Notes: generated from the sequence alone by a model not told the origin. DNA of 64,000 nt from Kordiimonadaceae bacterium (GCA_017640725.1 JAEPQB010000001.1:2004161-2068160), one strand, 5' to 3'; positions 18,117-26,823 are shown, numbered from the stretch's first letter. Program-made: numbers and translations.

Positions 18117-20273
18117 ATGCAATTTAGCCGCCTGCAATTTACCGCGTTTCTCAGTCTAATATTGGCTGCCAGTTTTGGTGCACACGCGGCACAGGAAGAA
18201 GAGCAGCAGCCTGAGCAGACAGCCGAAGAAACCGAGGCGGTGGTTGAGTCTTCTTCGGCTCCAGCAACCGAAAAACCTGCTCGCAGGACGATATATTTTG
18301 TTGGTCCAAAAGTCGCTTTGGAGCGCCAGCAAGGTCCAAGCATTGGTCAGCCGCAATCCATATTGCCTCGACCCCTTATTCGCCCTGGGTCAGTGGAAAT
18401 TCCCGAACCTCAAGCCGAGGAAGTAAACCCGGTTGAAGACCTGTTGGATGAGCAAGCTCAAAGCTTGGCTGAGCTTCAGGAACTGCCTGGCGATACCAAT
18501 CTGGAACAAACCCCTGATGGCGACGATTCTCAGAGCGAACCCTCTGATGTCCAGCCATTTGACCCGTACGCGCCCAATATCAATACAGACGCATTTGATG
18601 AAGGCGTTCTGGAGCAGATCGACCCGTCCGGCATCGCCGTTGAATTGGGTGATGGCTCGATAGAGACTGTATGGCAAGGTTATGACCGCAGCGACATAAT
18701 CGCGTTTCTAAATCAGTTGAGCCAGCCCAGCCTTTCGCCGACATTGGCCCGGTTTGCTTCTTCGATTGCGGCGTCGCGCTTTGATGTCCCGGAGCCGGCC
18801 AATGATCAGTCAGTCCACCAGTTCATCGCAGCCCGCCTCGGCGTATTTGAAGCGCAAGCCAATCGGGAAGCCTACGTCGGGTTGATTGAGCTGTTGCCAG
18901 AAGATTTTGACTGGTCTGCGCTTGCCCACCATTTCGCCCGTGCCAATCTGTTGAAGGGCGAACTCACTGACGCTTGTCAGATTGCTAACGCACGCCGCGC
19001 TAATGATCTTGACCCTTACTGGGCACGCCTGTCCACATTCTGCATGGCGGCCTCTGGCAATCGCAGCGGTGTGGACTTTCAGCTGGGCATCTTAGAAGAA
19101 ACCACTGAGGTTGATCAGGTGTTTTACCAGTTGATTGACCAAATTTTGGTTGAAGCCGAGCAGCCTCCAGGAACAGTTTTGCCGCCGGTGGTAGAGCTTG
19201 AGGACCCGCTTTCAGCAGATATCCTGACTGCCTCCATGGCGCGGTTGGCTCGCGTGACAGCCGGCAGTATTGACGTATCCGGAGTTAATCCGCTCGCGGT
19301 GCCGTTGCTGCTTGAAAATGCGTTGCTGCCTCGCGCTCCGCACAGCACGCTCGTCGCATATTTAATGGCGCGGGGTGTTGCCAACCCTGACAGTGTGGCC
19401 CGGTTTATTTCTGCCGCTGAATTTTCGGATGATGAAAAAGCCTCCTTGGACGCTTGGCTGAAATCACAAGGTAACGAAGAACAAAAAGGTGACGGTGATG
19501 CAACACTGACCGCTTCCATTGAACAAGCCATGCCAATAGAGAGTGATTTGCTGCAGTCACTGCTGCTTCAGACTACCGCCACCAACGCGGACACAGCCGC
19601 TTTGGCGCTCCAGCAGTATTGGCAGATTGCAGGACAGAGAAACCTTAGGCCTGCGGTGGCCTCCGTTGTCAGTAAAGTGGCAACCCTGCCCAATGTTGAG
19701 GCCTATCTGAAGGGCGCGACTTCTGCGGCGATTGTGGCCAGAGCGGCTTACCTTTCTGGCGACCTGGATCTTGCAGCAGCGTGGGCGCGGAAATTGCGCA
19801 TCAGTGTTGCTGGGGAAGACGCTGATGTTGACGCCGCACTGGTTGGACTCATTCCTCTCATCGAAGCCGAAAAGTGGAGCCAATCAGAAACAAGTTTATC
19901 CAACCTGCCGCTCTGGTGGTCAGTTCGGTCTTCTTCGCCTGAGGGATTCAGACAGGCAAATTTGCTGTTTACGATCCAAGAGGCCTTCGACAAACCGGTC
20001 GGTGATGGTTTATGGGCCGCTGTTGGGTCTGGCCCTGTTTTGCTGGAAGGTGGGTCTGTCTCGCCAGCCGTTTGGCGAGAATTTCTTACCAACATGAACG
20101 AGCAAGATCCTGTTGGTGCGTTGACAAGTTTTTACCGTATTATGTCTGAGGTTGCGCCGGGTGATCTCCCACCAGCTATGGCGGGCACACTGGTTGCAGG
20201 TTTGCGCCAGCTGGGTTTTGAAGAAACCGCGCGCGCCTTTGCACTCGAAATTCTTATCAGTCAGAAGATTTAG
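18117..20273 (+). CDS. Large exported protein of unknown function beside xerD
   Basis: A 718-residue protein with a signal peptide ending near ...FGAHA. A low-complexity acidic stretch (Glu/Gln/Ala-rich, about residues 22-165) precedes a long alpha-helical body from about residue 185 to the end, with no cysteine-rich or catalytic motif I recognise. The helical part looks like a solenoid of paired helices, perhaps TPR-like, suggesting a periplasmic scaffold (inference). It lies between the microprotein (2-base gap) and xerD (5-base gap), so the three look like one operon. Confidence 0.6.
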   Translation: MQFSRLQFTAFLSLILAASFGAHAAQEEEQQPEQTAEETEAVVESSSAPATEKPARRTIYFVGPKVALERQQGPSIGQPQSILPRPLIRPGSVEIPEPQAEEVNPVEDLLDEQAQSLAELQELPGDTNLEQTPDGDDSQSEPSDVQPFDPYAPNINTDAFDEGVLEQIDPSGIAVELGDGSIETVWQGYDRSDIIAFLNQLSQPSLSPTLARFASSIAASRFDVPEPANDQSVHQFIAARLGVFEAQANREAYVGLIELLPEDFDWSALAHHFARANLLKGELTDACQIANARRANDLDPYWARLSTFCMAASGNRSGVDFQLGILEETTEVDQVFYQLIDQILVEAEQPPGTVLPPVVELEDPLSADILTASMARLARVTAGSIDVSGVNPLAVPLLLENALLPRAPHSTLVAYLMARGVANPDSVARFISAAEFSDDEKASLDAWLKSQGNEEQKGDGDATLTASIEQAMPIESDLLQSLLLQTTATNADTAALALQQYWQIAGQRNLRPAVASVVSKVATLPNVEAYLKGATSAAIVARAAYLSGDLDLAAAWARKLRISVAGEDADVDAALVGLIPLIEAEKWSQSETSLSNLPLWWSVRSSSPEGFRQANLLFTIQEAFDKPVGDGLWAAVGSGPVLLEGGSVSPAVWREFLTNMNEQDPVGALTSFYRIMSEVAPGDLPPAMAGTLVAGLRQLGFEETARAFALEILISQKI

Positions 20274-20278
20274 GTGTC

Positions 20279-21199
20279 ATGAAAGACCAACAGCTCGTCG
20301 ATCAGTTTCTGGAAATGCTGGCCGCCGAGCGAGGCAGGGCTGAAAACAGCCTGGCCGCGTATCGCCGTGATATTGAGCACTTTCTTGCCAATTCGGATGC
20401 AGGTTTGTTGGCGACAACGTCGGAAACAATCCGATCCTATTTGGCAGCCCTTCATAAAGAAGGACTGAAGGCGTCAACAGTGGCCCGCCGCCTTTCCGCA
20501 ATCAGGCAGATGTTTCTTTTCCTTTACCGGGAAGGATTACGCGACGACAACCCCGCGAAAAACATCGAAAGTCCTCGCCAGCCAGTGAAATTGCCAAAAA
20601 CACTGTCTGACTCCGAGGTCGAGCAATTGCTCGATACTGCCGAGATGAAAACGCAGCGCGGAAAACTAAAAGCGCTGCGCGCTCACGCCCTTTTGGAAAC
20701 CCTTTATGCAACGGGCCTGCGGATCAGCGAACTTGTCAGTCTTCCGCGCCGGTCTGTCGGCCCGGACACCAACATGATATTGGTGCGCGGTAAAGGCGGA
20801 CGAGAACGCATGGTGCCCCTTGGTGACAAAGCGCGCATGGCACTGACCGCATATTTGCAGGCGCTCCATGTCAAGGAAGCGCAAAAGGGCACAAAAAGCC
20901 CGGCCGGCGCGCATTATTTATTCCCTTCTCGTGGTGCAAAGGGCCATTTGACTAGGCGACGGGCTGGGCAACTTATCAAGAAACTTGCCGTTGACGCGGG
21001 CCTCGATCCAAAAACTGTGAGCCCTCACAAACTCAGACATGCCTTTGCGACCCACCTTTTGTCTAACGGGGCCGACCTGCGCGCTGTCCAGCAAATGTTG
21101 GGTCATGCAGATATTTCAACCACGCAAATCTATACGCATGTGCTCGATGAACGCTTGAAATCACTGGTTCTTGAAAAGCATCCTTTAGCCAAGGGTTAA
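20279..21199 (+). CDS. xerD: Site-specific tyrosine recombinase XerD
   Basis: A 306-residue integrase-family recombinase that resolves chromosome dimers at dif together with XerC. The N-terminal SAM-like core-binding domain covers about 1-95. The catalytic arginine lies in ATGLRISELVSL, the H-x-x-R box in SPHKLRHAFATHLL, the second histidine in LGHADISTTQIY and the tyrosine nucleophile in IYTHV. Length and motifs fit the housekeeping enzyme rather than a mobile integrase, and no element ends are present. XerC cannot be fully excluded by eye, but the neighbouring aroK favours XerD. Confidence 0.92.
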   Translation: MKDQQLVDQFLEMLAAERGRAENSLAAYRRDIEHFLANSDAGLLATTSETIRSYLAALHKEGLKASTVARRLSAIRQMFLFLYREGLRDDNPAKNIESPRQPVKLPKTLSDSEVEQLLDTAEMKTQRGKLKALRAHALLETLYATGLRISELVSLPRRSVGPDTNMILVRGKGGRERMVPLGDKARMALTAYLQALHVKEAQKGTKSPAGAHYLFPSRGAKGHLTRRRAGQLIKKLAVDAGLDPKTVSPHKLRHAFATHLLSNGADLRAVQQMLGHADISTTQIYTHVLDERLKSLVLEKHPLAKG

Positions 21200-21302
21200 G
21201 TCGCTTCTGACGGCTTTTCTTGCAAAAACAGGTCTCAAGGCTTACATCTTTCCTATGATGGAAAGATTGGGACCCGCATTTAAACGCAGCATACAGTTTG
21301 GC

Positions 21303-21331
21303 TTGACAAGCCAGCGCCAAATGATGAATTT
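21303..21331 (+). promoter_or_regulatory. Candidate promoter of accA
   Basis: A perfect -35 TTGACA at 21303-21308 is followed 16-17 bases later by TGAATT/GAATTT at 21325-21331, about 70 bases before the chosen accA start. The -10 match is moderate. Confidence 0.4.
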
Positions 21332-21399
21332 GCGCGCCAAAGAATGCCATGGTTTGTTGACCAATGGCGGATGAACAAGTCACGCAGAAAGAGACGCCC

Positions 21400-22359
21400 A
21401 TGATGACATTTCTTGAGTTTGAGAAACCAATCGCTGAGCTTGAAGGCAAGATCAGGGAACTCAGAAGTTTCTCCGGTGGTAGTGGCGATGTTGATATTTC
21501 TGTAGAGGTTGGGCAACTGGAGACAAAGCTCGGCAAGCTGCTGAAAGACACTTACGCAGGTCTGTCGCCAAGCCAGAAGATTCAGGTTGCCCGTCATCCA
21601 GAGCGCCCACATTTTGGCGACATAGTGGACCATCTGTTTGAAGATTTTACACCCCTTGGCGGTGATCGCGCTTTTGGGGAAGATGCTGCGCTGCTCGGTG
21701 GGCTGGCTCGTTTTCGCGGTGAAGCCTGTGTCGTTATGGGCCATGAAAAGGGCTCCGACACAGAAAGCCGCTTGAAGCACAATTTTGGCATGGCTCGACC
21801 AGAAGGCTACCGTAAAGCCATTCGCCTCATGGATATGGCCGATCGGTTCGGCCTGCCTGTTCTGACGCTTGTTGATACGTCCGGTGCCTACCCGGGTGTG
21901 GGGGCCGAGGAACGCGGTCAGGCGGAAGCTATTGCACGCTCTACAGACAAGTGCCTGGCGGTGGAAACGCCGATTGTGACTTGCATTGTAGGTGAAGGCG
22001 GTTCGGGTGGCGCCGTTGCTATTGCAGCGGCTAATCACGTTATGATGATGGAACACGCGATCTATTCAGTGATTTCGCCAGAAGGCTGTGCCTCCATTCT
22101 TTGGCGGACCAATGAAAAGGCGGAAGATGCCGCGAATGCGCTCAAGATTACGGCTCAGGACCTGCTGAAGCTTGGTGTGATTGATGGCATTGTGCCGGAG
22201 CCACTGGGTGGTGCCCACCGCGACCGGGAGCGGGCTATGAATGTTCTTGGTGATAATATGGAAGGTGCGCTGCGCGATATGGCAGGTCTTGATGGTGCCC
22301 GTCTTAAAGAGCTGCGACGCGAAAAATTCCTGGCGATTGGTGACAAAGGCATCGCCTAA
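21400..22359 (+). CDS. accA: Acetyl-CoA carboxylase carboxyltransferase subunit alpha
   Basis: With the ATG at 21400 the protein is 319 residues, the usual AccA length. This start follows AGAAAGAGA, whereas the upstream in-frame ATG at 21364 has no ribosome-binding site. Signatures are FLEFEKPIAELEGKI at the N terminus, the crotonase-fold segments VDTSGAYPGVGAEERGQ and GEGGSGGAVAIAAA, and SVISPEGCASILWR. With AccD it transfers the carboxyl group from biotin to acetyl-CoA in the first step of fatty-acid synthesis. It is monocistronic, closed by a terminator at 22383-22410. Confidence 0.96.
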   Translation: MMTFLEFEKPIAELEGKIRELRSFSGGSGDVDISVEVGQLETKLGKLLKDTYAGLSPSQKIQVARHPERPHFGDIVDHLFEDFTPLGGDRAFGEDAALLGGLARFRGEACVVMGHEKGSDTESRLKHNFGMARPEGYRKAIRLMDMADRFGLPVLTLVDTSGAYPGVGAEERGQAEAIARSTDKCLAVETPIVTCIVGEGGSGGAVAIAAANHVMMMEHAIYSVISPEGCASILWRTNEKAEDAANALKITAQDLLKLGVIDGIVPEPLGGAHRDRERAMNVLGDNMEGALRDMAGLDGARLKELRREKFLAIGDKGIA

Positions 22360-22382
22360 ATTGATCTCCTAATGATCTCCTC

Positions 22383-22410
22383 AAGAGCGGCATCTGCCGC
22401 TCTTTTTATT
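22383..22410 (+). terminator. Rho-independent terminator of accA
   Basis: AAGAGCGGC and GCCGCTCTT arms (22383-22391 and 22396-22404) with an ATCT loop are followed by TTTATTT. Confidence 0.85.
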
Positions 22411-22464
22411 TGTGTAAAACTCTTGACACATTTTTCTGCTAGCTTGTCGGTTATCGGACGGGCC

Positions 22465-22558
22465 GAGACTGCGAATCGCCGCTTTTTCAGGGCTTTTTGC
22501 TCGCAGTCTCAAATATCCCATGGTTAATGGAATTCGAGTCTTTGATTCGTTAACCATG
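22465..22558. repeat. Two consecutive long inverted repeats upstream of nrdA
   Basis: First hairpin: GAGACTGCGA (22465-22474) with TCGCAGTCTC (22501-22510), perfect over 10 bp with a 26-base loop. Second hairpin: CATGGTTAA (22519-22527) with TTAACCATG (22550-22558), perfect over 9 bp, with inner GAAT/ATTC pairing. They fill the space between the accA terminator and the NrdR-like boxes and contain no reading frame worth calling. They could be a structured RNA, an operator, or a small palindromic repeat. Confidence 0.6.
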
Positions 22559-22560
22559 TA

Positions 22561-22608
22561 ACACCATATATTGTGGGCCTTTAAAAGTTTCTCCACTTTA
22601 TCTTGACG
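22561..22608. promoter_or_regulatory. Paired NrdR-box-like operators upstream of nrdA
   Basis: Box 1 at 22561-22576 (ACACCATATATTGTGG) fits the NrdR consensus ACACWATATATWGTGT closely. A weaker second box at 22593-22608 (CCACTTTATCTTGACG) begins exactly 32 bases later, about three helical turns, as is usual for NrdR pairs. Box 2 overlaps the predicted -35. NrdR represses ribonucleotide reductase genes when dATP is plentiful. No nrdR gene is in the window. Confidence 0.7.
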
Positions 22609-22631
22609 AGAAGCGTCATTCGCCCTTATCC
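22603..22631 (+). promoter_or_regulatory. Candidate promoter of nrdA
   Basis: TTGACG (22603-22608), a 17-base spacer, then TTATCC (22626-22631). The -35 lies inside the second NrdR-like box, consistent with repression. It would give a leader of about 240 nucleotides, which contains a TGCGGTT/AACCGCA inverted repeat near 22784-22814. Confidence 0.5.
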
Positions 22632-22876
22632 TGTTTCACACAACAAACGAAGCAAGTACCAAACGGGGGACATCGGGAGGGCAGCTTCGTAAACTATTGA
22701 AAATAAAGAAAAAGTTGATTTTGTTCGACTTTTGTTCTCCAATCGGGCTACATTGATGAGTTTCCCGAAACGGAGAAGGAGTCTGCGGTTCAGGTTTTCG
22801 GGGTGTTTAACCGCATGAACAAGGTCAGTAAATCAGGGTCTGGAAATCGGGGCGGACTAGGGAGTAAGAGGCAAAA

Positions 22877-24709
22877 ATGTTTGAAGTAACCCATTTCGAA
22901 CGTGGTGGCGCGGTAGAAATTGACCGCAGTAAAGACGACCTGCTCACTGAATTTGGTAAAGAGACACTCACGGATCGCTATTTGATGCCTGGTGAGAGCT
23001 ACCAGGATTTGTTTGCGCGTGTAGCCGCTTTTTACGGCGATGACGCTGCACACTCTCAGCGGCTGTATGATTATATTTCAAAATTGTGGTTTATGCCGGC
23101 GACACCAGTTTTGTCGAACGGTGGCACCAATCGCGGTTTGCCGATCAGCTGCTTTTTGAACGAAGCACAAGACAAACTGAATTCCATTGTTGACCTGTGG
23201 ACCGAGAATGTTTGGCTCGCGTCCAAAGGTGGTGGCATTGGTTCCTATTGGGGCAACTTGCGCTCTATTGGTGAGACTGTTGGCGGTGTTGGTAAAACCA
23301 GCGGCATCATTCCTTTTGTGCGGGTGATGGACAGTTTGACGCTCGCGATCTCTCAAGGCTCTTTGCGTCGTGGGTCTGCGGCGATTTATCTGCCAGTGAG
23401 CCACCCGGAAATCGAGGAATTTGCAGAGCTTCGCCGCCCAACTGGTGGTGACCCAAACCGCAAAACACCAAACCTTCACCATGGTGTATTGATCTCTGAC
23501 GCCTTCATGCGTGCCGTGGAAGCAGACGAAGATTGGGCGCTAACAAGCCCGAAAGACAACCATGTTGTGCGTACAGTGTCAGCTCGTGCGCTTTGGATAC
23601 GCCTGCTGACCGCGCGTGTTGAAACGGGTGAGCCATATTTCATCTTCTCAGACACTGTAAACAACCAGATGCCGGAGCATCACAAGCTGGCTGGCCTGAC
23701 GGTTAAAACATCAAACCTGTGTGCAGAAATCACCCTGCCAACTGGTCTCGATCATTTGGGTAACGAGCGCACAGCGGTGTGCTGTCTCTCAAGCCTGAAC
23801 CTTGAGCACTATAAAGAATGGAAAGACGACAAGGATTTCATCCCTGACGTTATGCGCTTCCTTGATAATGTGCTTCAGGACTTTATCGACCGGGCGCCAA
23901 ACGAAATGGCAAAGGCGCGCTATTCGGCAATGCGTGAGCGGTCTGTTGGCCTGGGCGTGATGGGTTTCCACAGTTTCTTGCAGGATAATATGATCCCGTT
24001 TGAAAGCAGCATGGCCAAATCTTGGAACTTCAATATCTTCAAACATATTGAAAAAGAAGTGAACCGTGCCTCTGAGGCGCTCGCGTTTGAGCGCGGCCCA
24101 TGTCCGGACGCGGCCGATTATGGCATGATGGAGCGTTTCTCCAACAAAACAGCGATTGCGCCGACGGCATCAATTTCCACCATTTGCGGTGGTGCAAGCC
24201 CAGGCATTGAGCCGATTGCAGCCAATAGCTACAACCAGAAAACCCTGTCTGGAAACTTCATCGTGCGTAACCGTGCACTGACCCGCCTTCTTGAAGAGAA
24301 GGGCCAGAACACAGAAGAGGTTTGGACCTCTATCACTGTGAATGAAGGATCTGTCCAGCATCTGGACTTCCTGGACCAGCATGAAAAAGACGTGTTTAAA
24401 ACCGCGTTTGAGCTGGATCAGCGCTGGGTGGTTGAGCTTGCAGCTGACCGTGCGCCGCACGTAAGCCAGGCGCAGTCGGTCAACATCTTCTTGCCAGCAG
24501 ATGTGCATAAGCGCGACCTGCACCAGATCCATTATCAGGCCTGGAAGAAGGGTTTGAAGAGCCTTTATTACTGCCGGTCCAAGTCGATCCAGCGCGCCGA
24601 AGTTGTGGCGACCGGATCAACAAAAGCCAGTAAAGAAGAGCAAGAGCGTCAGCTTGAGCTCATGGCGGCCAACACCACAGACTATGAAGAATGTCTGGCC
24701 TGCCAATAG
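22877..24709 (+). CDS. nrdA: Class I ribonucleotide reductase alpha subunit, compact form
   Basis: A 610-residue catalytic subunit. Visible are the redox cysteine in PISCFLNEA, the glycine-rich SKGGGIGSYWGNLR, the active-site NLCAEITLPT (Asn, Cys, Glu triad), the second redox cysteine in AVCCLSSLNLE, and the C-terminal CxxC pair (ECLACQ) that shuttles electrons from thioredoxin or glutaredoxin. The first residues run straight into the catalytic barrel, so the N-terminal ATP-cone that senses dATP in longer NrdA proteins is missing. The partner nrdB is 2.3 kb downstream, separated by an opposite-strand pair. Both carry NrdR-like sites. ATG start after GGAGTAAGAGG. Confidence 0.95.
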   Translation: MFEVTHFERGGAVEIDRSKDDLLTEFGKETLTDRYLMPGESYQDLFARVAAFYGDDAAHSQRLYDYISKLWFMPATPVLSNGGTNRGLPISCFLNEAQDKLNSIVDLWTENVWLASKGGGIGSYWGNLRSIGETVGGVGKTSGIIPFVRVMDSLTLAISQGSLRRGSAAIYLPVSHPEIEEFAELRRPTGGDPNRKTPNLHHGVLISDAFMRAVEADEDWALTSPKDNHVVRTVSARALWIRLLTARVETGEPYFIFSDTVNNQMPEHHKLAGLTVKTSNLCAEITLPTGLDHLGNERTAVCCLSSLNLEHYKEWKDDKDFIPDVMRFLDNVLQDFIDRAPNEMAKARYSAMRERSVGLGVMGFHSFLQDNMIPFESSMAKSWNFNIFKHIEKEVNRASEALAFERGPCPDAADYGMMERFSNKTAIAPTASISTICGGASPGIEPIAANSYNQKTLSGNFIVRNRALTRLLEEKGQNTEEVWTSITVNEGSVQHLDFLDQHEKDVFKTAFELDQRWVVELAADRAPHVSQAQSVNIFLPADVHKRDLHQIHYQAWKKGLKSLYYCRSKSIQRAEVVATGSTKASKEEQERQLELMAANTTDYEECLACQ

Positions 24710-24735
24710 ACGCAAAAGTTTCGTTTTGAGTACCG

Positions 24736-24767
24736 AAAAGGCCCGCACTGCGGGCCTTTTTATTTGG
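24736..24767. terminator. Bidirectional terminator between nrdA and the convergent OCD-family gene
   Basis: AAAAGGCCCGC (24736-24746) and GCGGGCCTTTT (24750-24760) form an 11-bp stem with an ACT loop. It is flanked by T-rich sequence on the plus strand (TTTTTATTT), and the A-run on the left gives U's on the minus strand. Confidence 0.85.
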
Positions 24768-24786
24768 GCAGAGACAACATTCAGGT

Positions 24787-25737
24787 TTACTCAAGTTTTT
24801 CCAGCACCACGCAGGCGATGATGATGTCTTGTACGGCAACACCGGTGAGATCAGCGATTGTGATGTCATTTTCGGTTTTGCGTCCTGCAGTTTGTCCGTT
24901 GATGATCGTGCCCAGTTCCAATGCATCTGTCTCAGTCATCAGACCTGCCGTCAACGCGTGATGGAGTTCGCCAGAACTCTTGCATTGCGACAGGCTGTCG
25001 ACAGCCACTACGTCAGCCGATGCGAGCAGGGCAGGGTCAAGCTCACCTTTTGCCGGCGAGTCTGACCCCATCGCCGTGATGTGCGTGCCTGGTTTGACCA
25101 TGTTTTTCATGACAAGCGGCGAATTGGCTGGCGTTGTTGTCACGATCAAATTGCTGTTTTCGCATACCTCTCTGACTGAAGAAGTGACAGTAACATTGAA
25201 GCCAAACTCAGTGATGTCTGCGGCTGCTGCTTTGGCTTTTCCCGCGTCTCGCGCCCAAAGATATGCCGTGCGGCAATCGGTGACCTGCCGCAAATAGTCG
25301 GCCTGCAATCGTGCCTGAACGCCAGAACCTATGATGCCAATCGCCGAAACAGTTTTAGGGGCAAGGTATTTTGCTGCCAGCGCACCGGCAGCGGCCGTGC
25401 GGTGGTTCGTCAGTTCGCCTTCCTCAAGAAGCACAGCCTCCACCGCGCCGGTTTTTTGCGACATCACCAACATGCAGCCACCAAAGGGCGGTAGGCCAAG
25501 GGTTGGGTTATCAAAGAAACCTGTTGCCACTTTGATGACAAAGCGGTCTTCGCCCTTGATTGCGCCGTATTTGATATGCAGTTCGCCCCGGTTTTCCGGG
25601 AACAACAGTTCACCAACGGGCGGCACGTCAACTTTGCCAGCAGAATAGGCCGCAAACCCGCTGGCGATTTCGGATACCAAATCCACGTCTGGCAATACCG
25701 CCATAATCTGATCACGCGTGAATACCTTTGCTGCCAT
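24787..25737 (-). CDS. Ornithine cyclodeaminase/mu-crystallin family protein
   Basis: A 316-residue NAD(P)-binding protein. It has FVIKVATGFFDNP with the catalytic-position lysine, TNHRTAAAGALAAKYLA, the Rossmann motif IGIIGSGVQARLQADYL and GSDSPAKGELDPALL with the family aspartate. The family includes ornithine cyclodeaminase, alanine dehydrogenase, ketimine reductase and iminosuccinate reductase (BhcD), so the exact reaction is open. The ATG at 25737 is preceded by AAGAAGAG lying over the end of the upstream dehydratase gene, 5 bases away. The pairing of a fold-type II dehydratase with an OCD-family enzyme recalls EutB/EutC and BhcB/BhcD. Confidence 0.85.
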   Translation of the reverse strand: MAAKVFTRDQIMAVLPDVDLVSEIASGFAAYSAGKVDVPPVGELLFPENRGELHIKYGAIKGEDRFVIKVATGFFDNPTLGLPPFGGCMLVMSQKTGAVEAVLLEEGELTNHRTAAAGALAAKYLAPKTVSAIGIIGSGVQARLQADYLRQVTDCRTAYLWARDAGKAKAAAADITEFGFNVTVTSSVREVCENSNLIVTTTPANSPLVMKNMVKPGTHITAMGSDSPAKGELDPALLASADVVAVDSLSQCKSSGELHHALTAGLMTETDALELGTIINGQTAGRKTENDITIADLTGVAVQDIIIACVVLEKLE

Positions 25738-25742
25738 CGAAG

Positions 25743-26723
25743 TTACTCTTCTTTGCTCAGGATTTGCTGCACCTGTTCGCGGCTGATGTTGCCACCGCAC
25801 AGCAGTACGACAGATGTCTCGCCCTCAATCGTGGAGGCAACCTGATGATACCCCGCGAGCGCGAGGGCAGCTGACCCCTCCACGACCATACCCTCATCAA
25901 AAGCGAGTTCACCCATGCAGGCTTCAATTTCCTCTTCGGTGCATTGAAGCAGGTGATCAACGGTTTCACAGGCAAGAGGCAAGGTAACCGTTGTTTCATC
26001 AATGCCGCCCGCCACGGCATCAGCAACTGTTGGCAAATGCTCAGTCTCGACAACCCGTCCTGCTTTGATTGAGGCATCTAAGGCCGCTGAATTTTTGGCG
26101 GACACGCCCCAAACTTTAGTCTTGGAATTTGCTATTTTCAGTACCGAGGCGATGCCACTGACGAGCCCGCCACCCCCAAGGGAAATGAAGATATTGTCGA
26201 TTTGCCCGCCTCCAAAATCATCGAGTAATTCGACACCGATGGTGCCCTGGCCCGCAATGATGTCTGGGTCATTGTAGGGCGAAATGTAAACATAGCCTTC
26301 ACTGTCAGCCAGCTTTTGCGCCTCCATTTCAGAGGCACCTGCCTCTGCGCCAGCTACCACCACATTCGCGCCAATTGCTTTGATGCGCTCGAGTTTCAAG
26401 GGCGCAACATTCTCTGGCAGAACGACTGTCAAATCGGCACCAAGATCAACCGCTGCCGTTGCAGCACCAATGCCATGGTTCCCCGACGACGCCGTGATGA
26501 AACGAGTACTAGTGCCCTCGCCATTTGCCATCGCTTTGCTGAGTTTGTTCATGGCACCGCGAATTTTAAATGATCCGGTTCTCTGGAAATTGTCTGCCTT
26601 GAAAAACAGGAAATCGGGGTTTTGCCGACTGGGAAAAAGTGGTGTGTGGATAATGCGATCTTTGATTCGCTCATGTGCATTTTGTGCAGATTTTGCCACC
26701 TGAGTGGGTGAAAGTTTGCTCAT
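25743..26723 (-). CDS. PLP-dependent threonine/serine/hydroxyaspartate dehydratase family protein
   Basis: A 326-residue fold-type II PLP enzyme. The Schiff-base lysine is in TGSFKIRGAMNKL, followed by ITASSGNHGIGAATAA for PLP phosphate and substrate binding, and the glycine loop SLGGGGLVSG. It lacks the C-terminal regulatory ACT domain of biosynthetic IlvA, so it is a catabolic-type or substrate-specialised dehydratase. The ATG at 26723 follows AAGGGATG; the longer frame to 26792 adds residues outside the family. It is cotranscribed with the OCD-family gene. Confidence 0.85.
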   Translation of the reverse strand: MSKLSPTQVAKSAQNAHERIKDRIIHTPLFPSRQNPDFLFFKADNFQRTGSFKIRGAMNKLSKAMANGEGTSTRFITASSGNHGIGAATAAVDLGADLTVVLPENVAPLKLERIKAIGANVVVAGAEAGASEMEAQKLADSEGYVYISPYNDPDIIAGQGTIGVELLDDFGGGQIDNIFISLGGGGLVSGIASVLKIANSKTKVWGVSAKNSAALDASIKAGRVVETEHLPTVADAVAGGIDETTVTLPLACETVDHLLQCTEEEIEACMGELAFDEGMVVEGSAALALAGYHQVASTIEGETSVVLLCGGNISREQVQQILSKEE

Positions 26724-26823
26724 GATTTCATCCCTTGCCCATATCCCGATTGCGCTCAGTCTAATCGCTTCAACGCCAATTGAAAACGCCATTCGGGCTA
26801 AGCGTTTGAAACTGCTTGTGGTC

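Noticed and set aside
20279..21199. Tyrosine recombinase as a sign of a mobile element
   Set aside because: Length, motifs and the aroK/xerD neighbourhood indicate the housekeeping dimer-resolution enzyme. No attachment sites, cargo genes or composition shift were seen.
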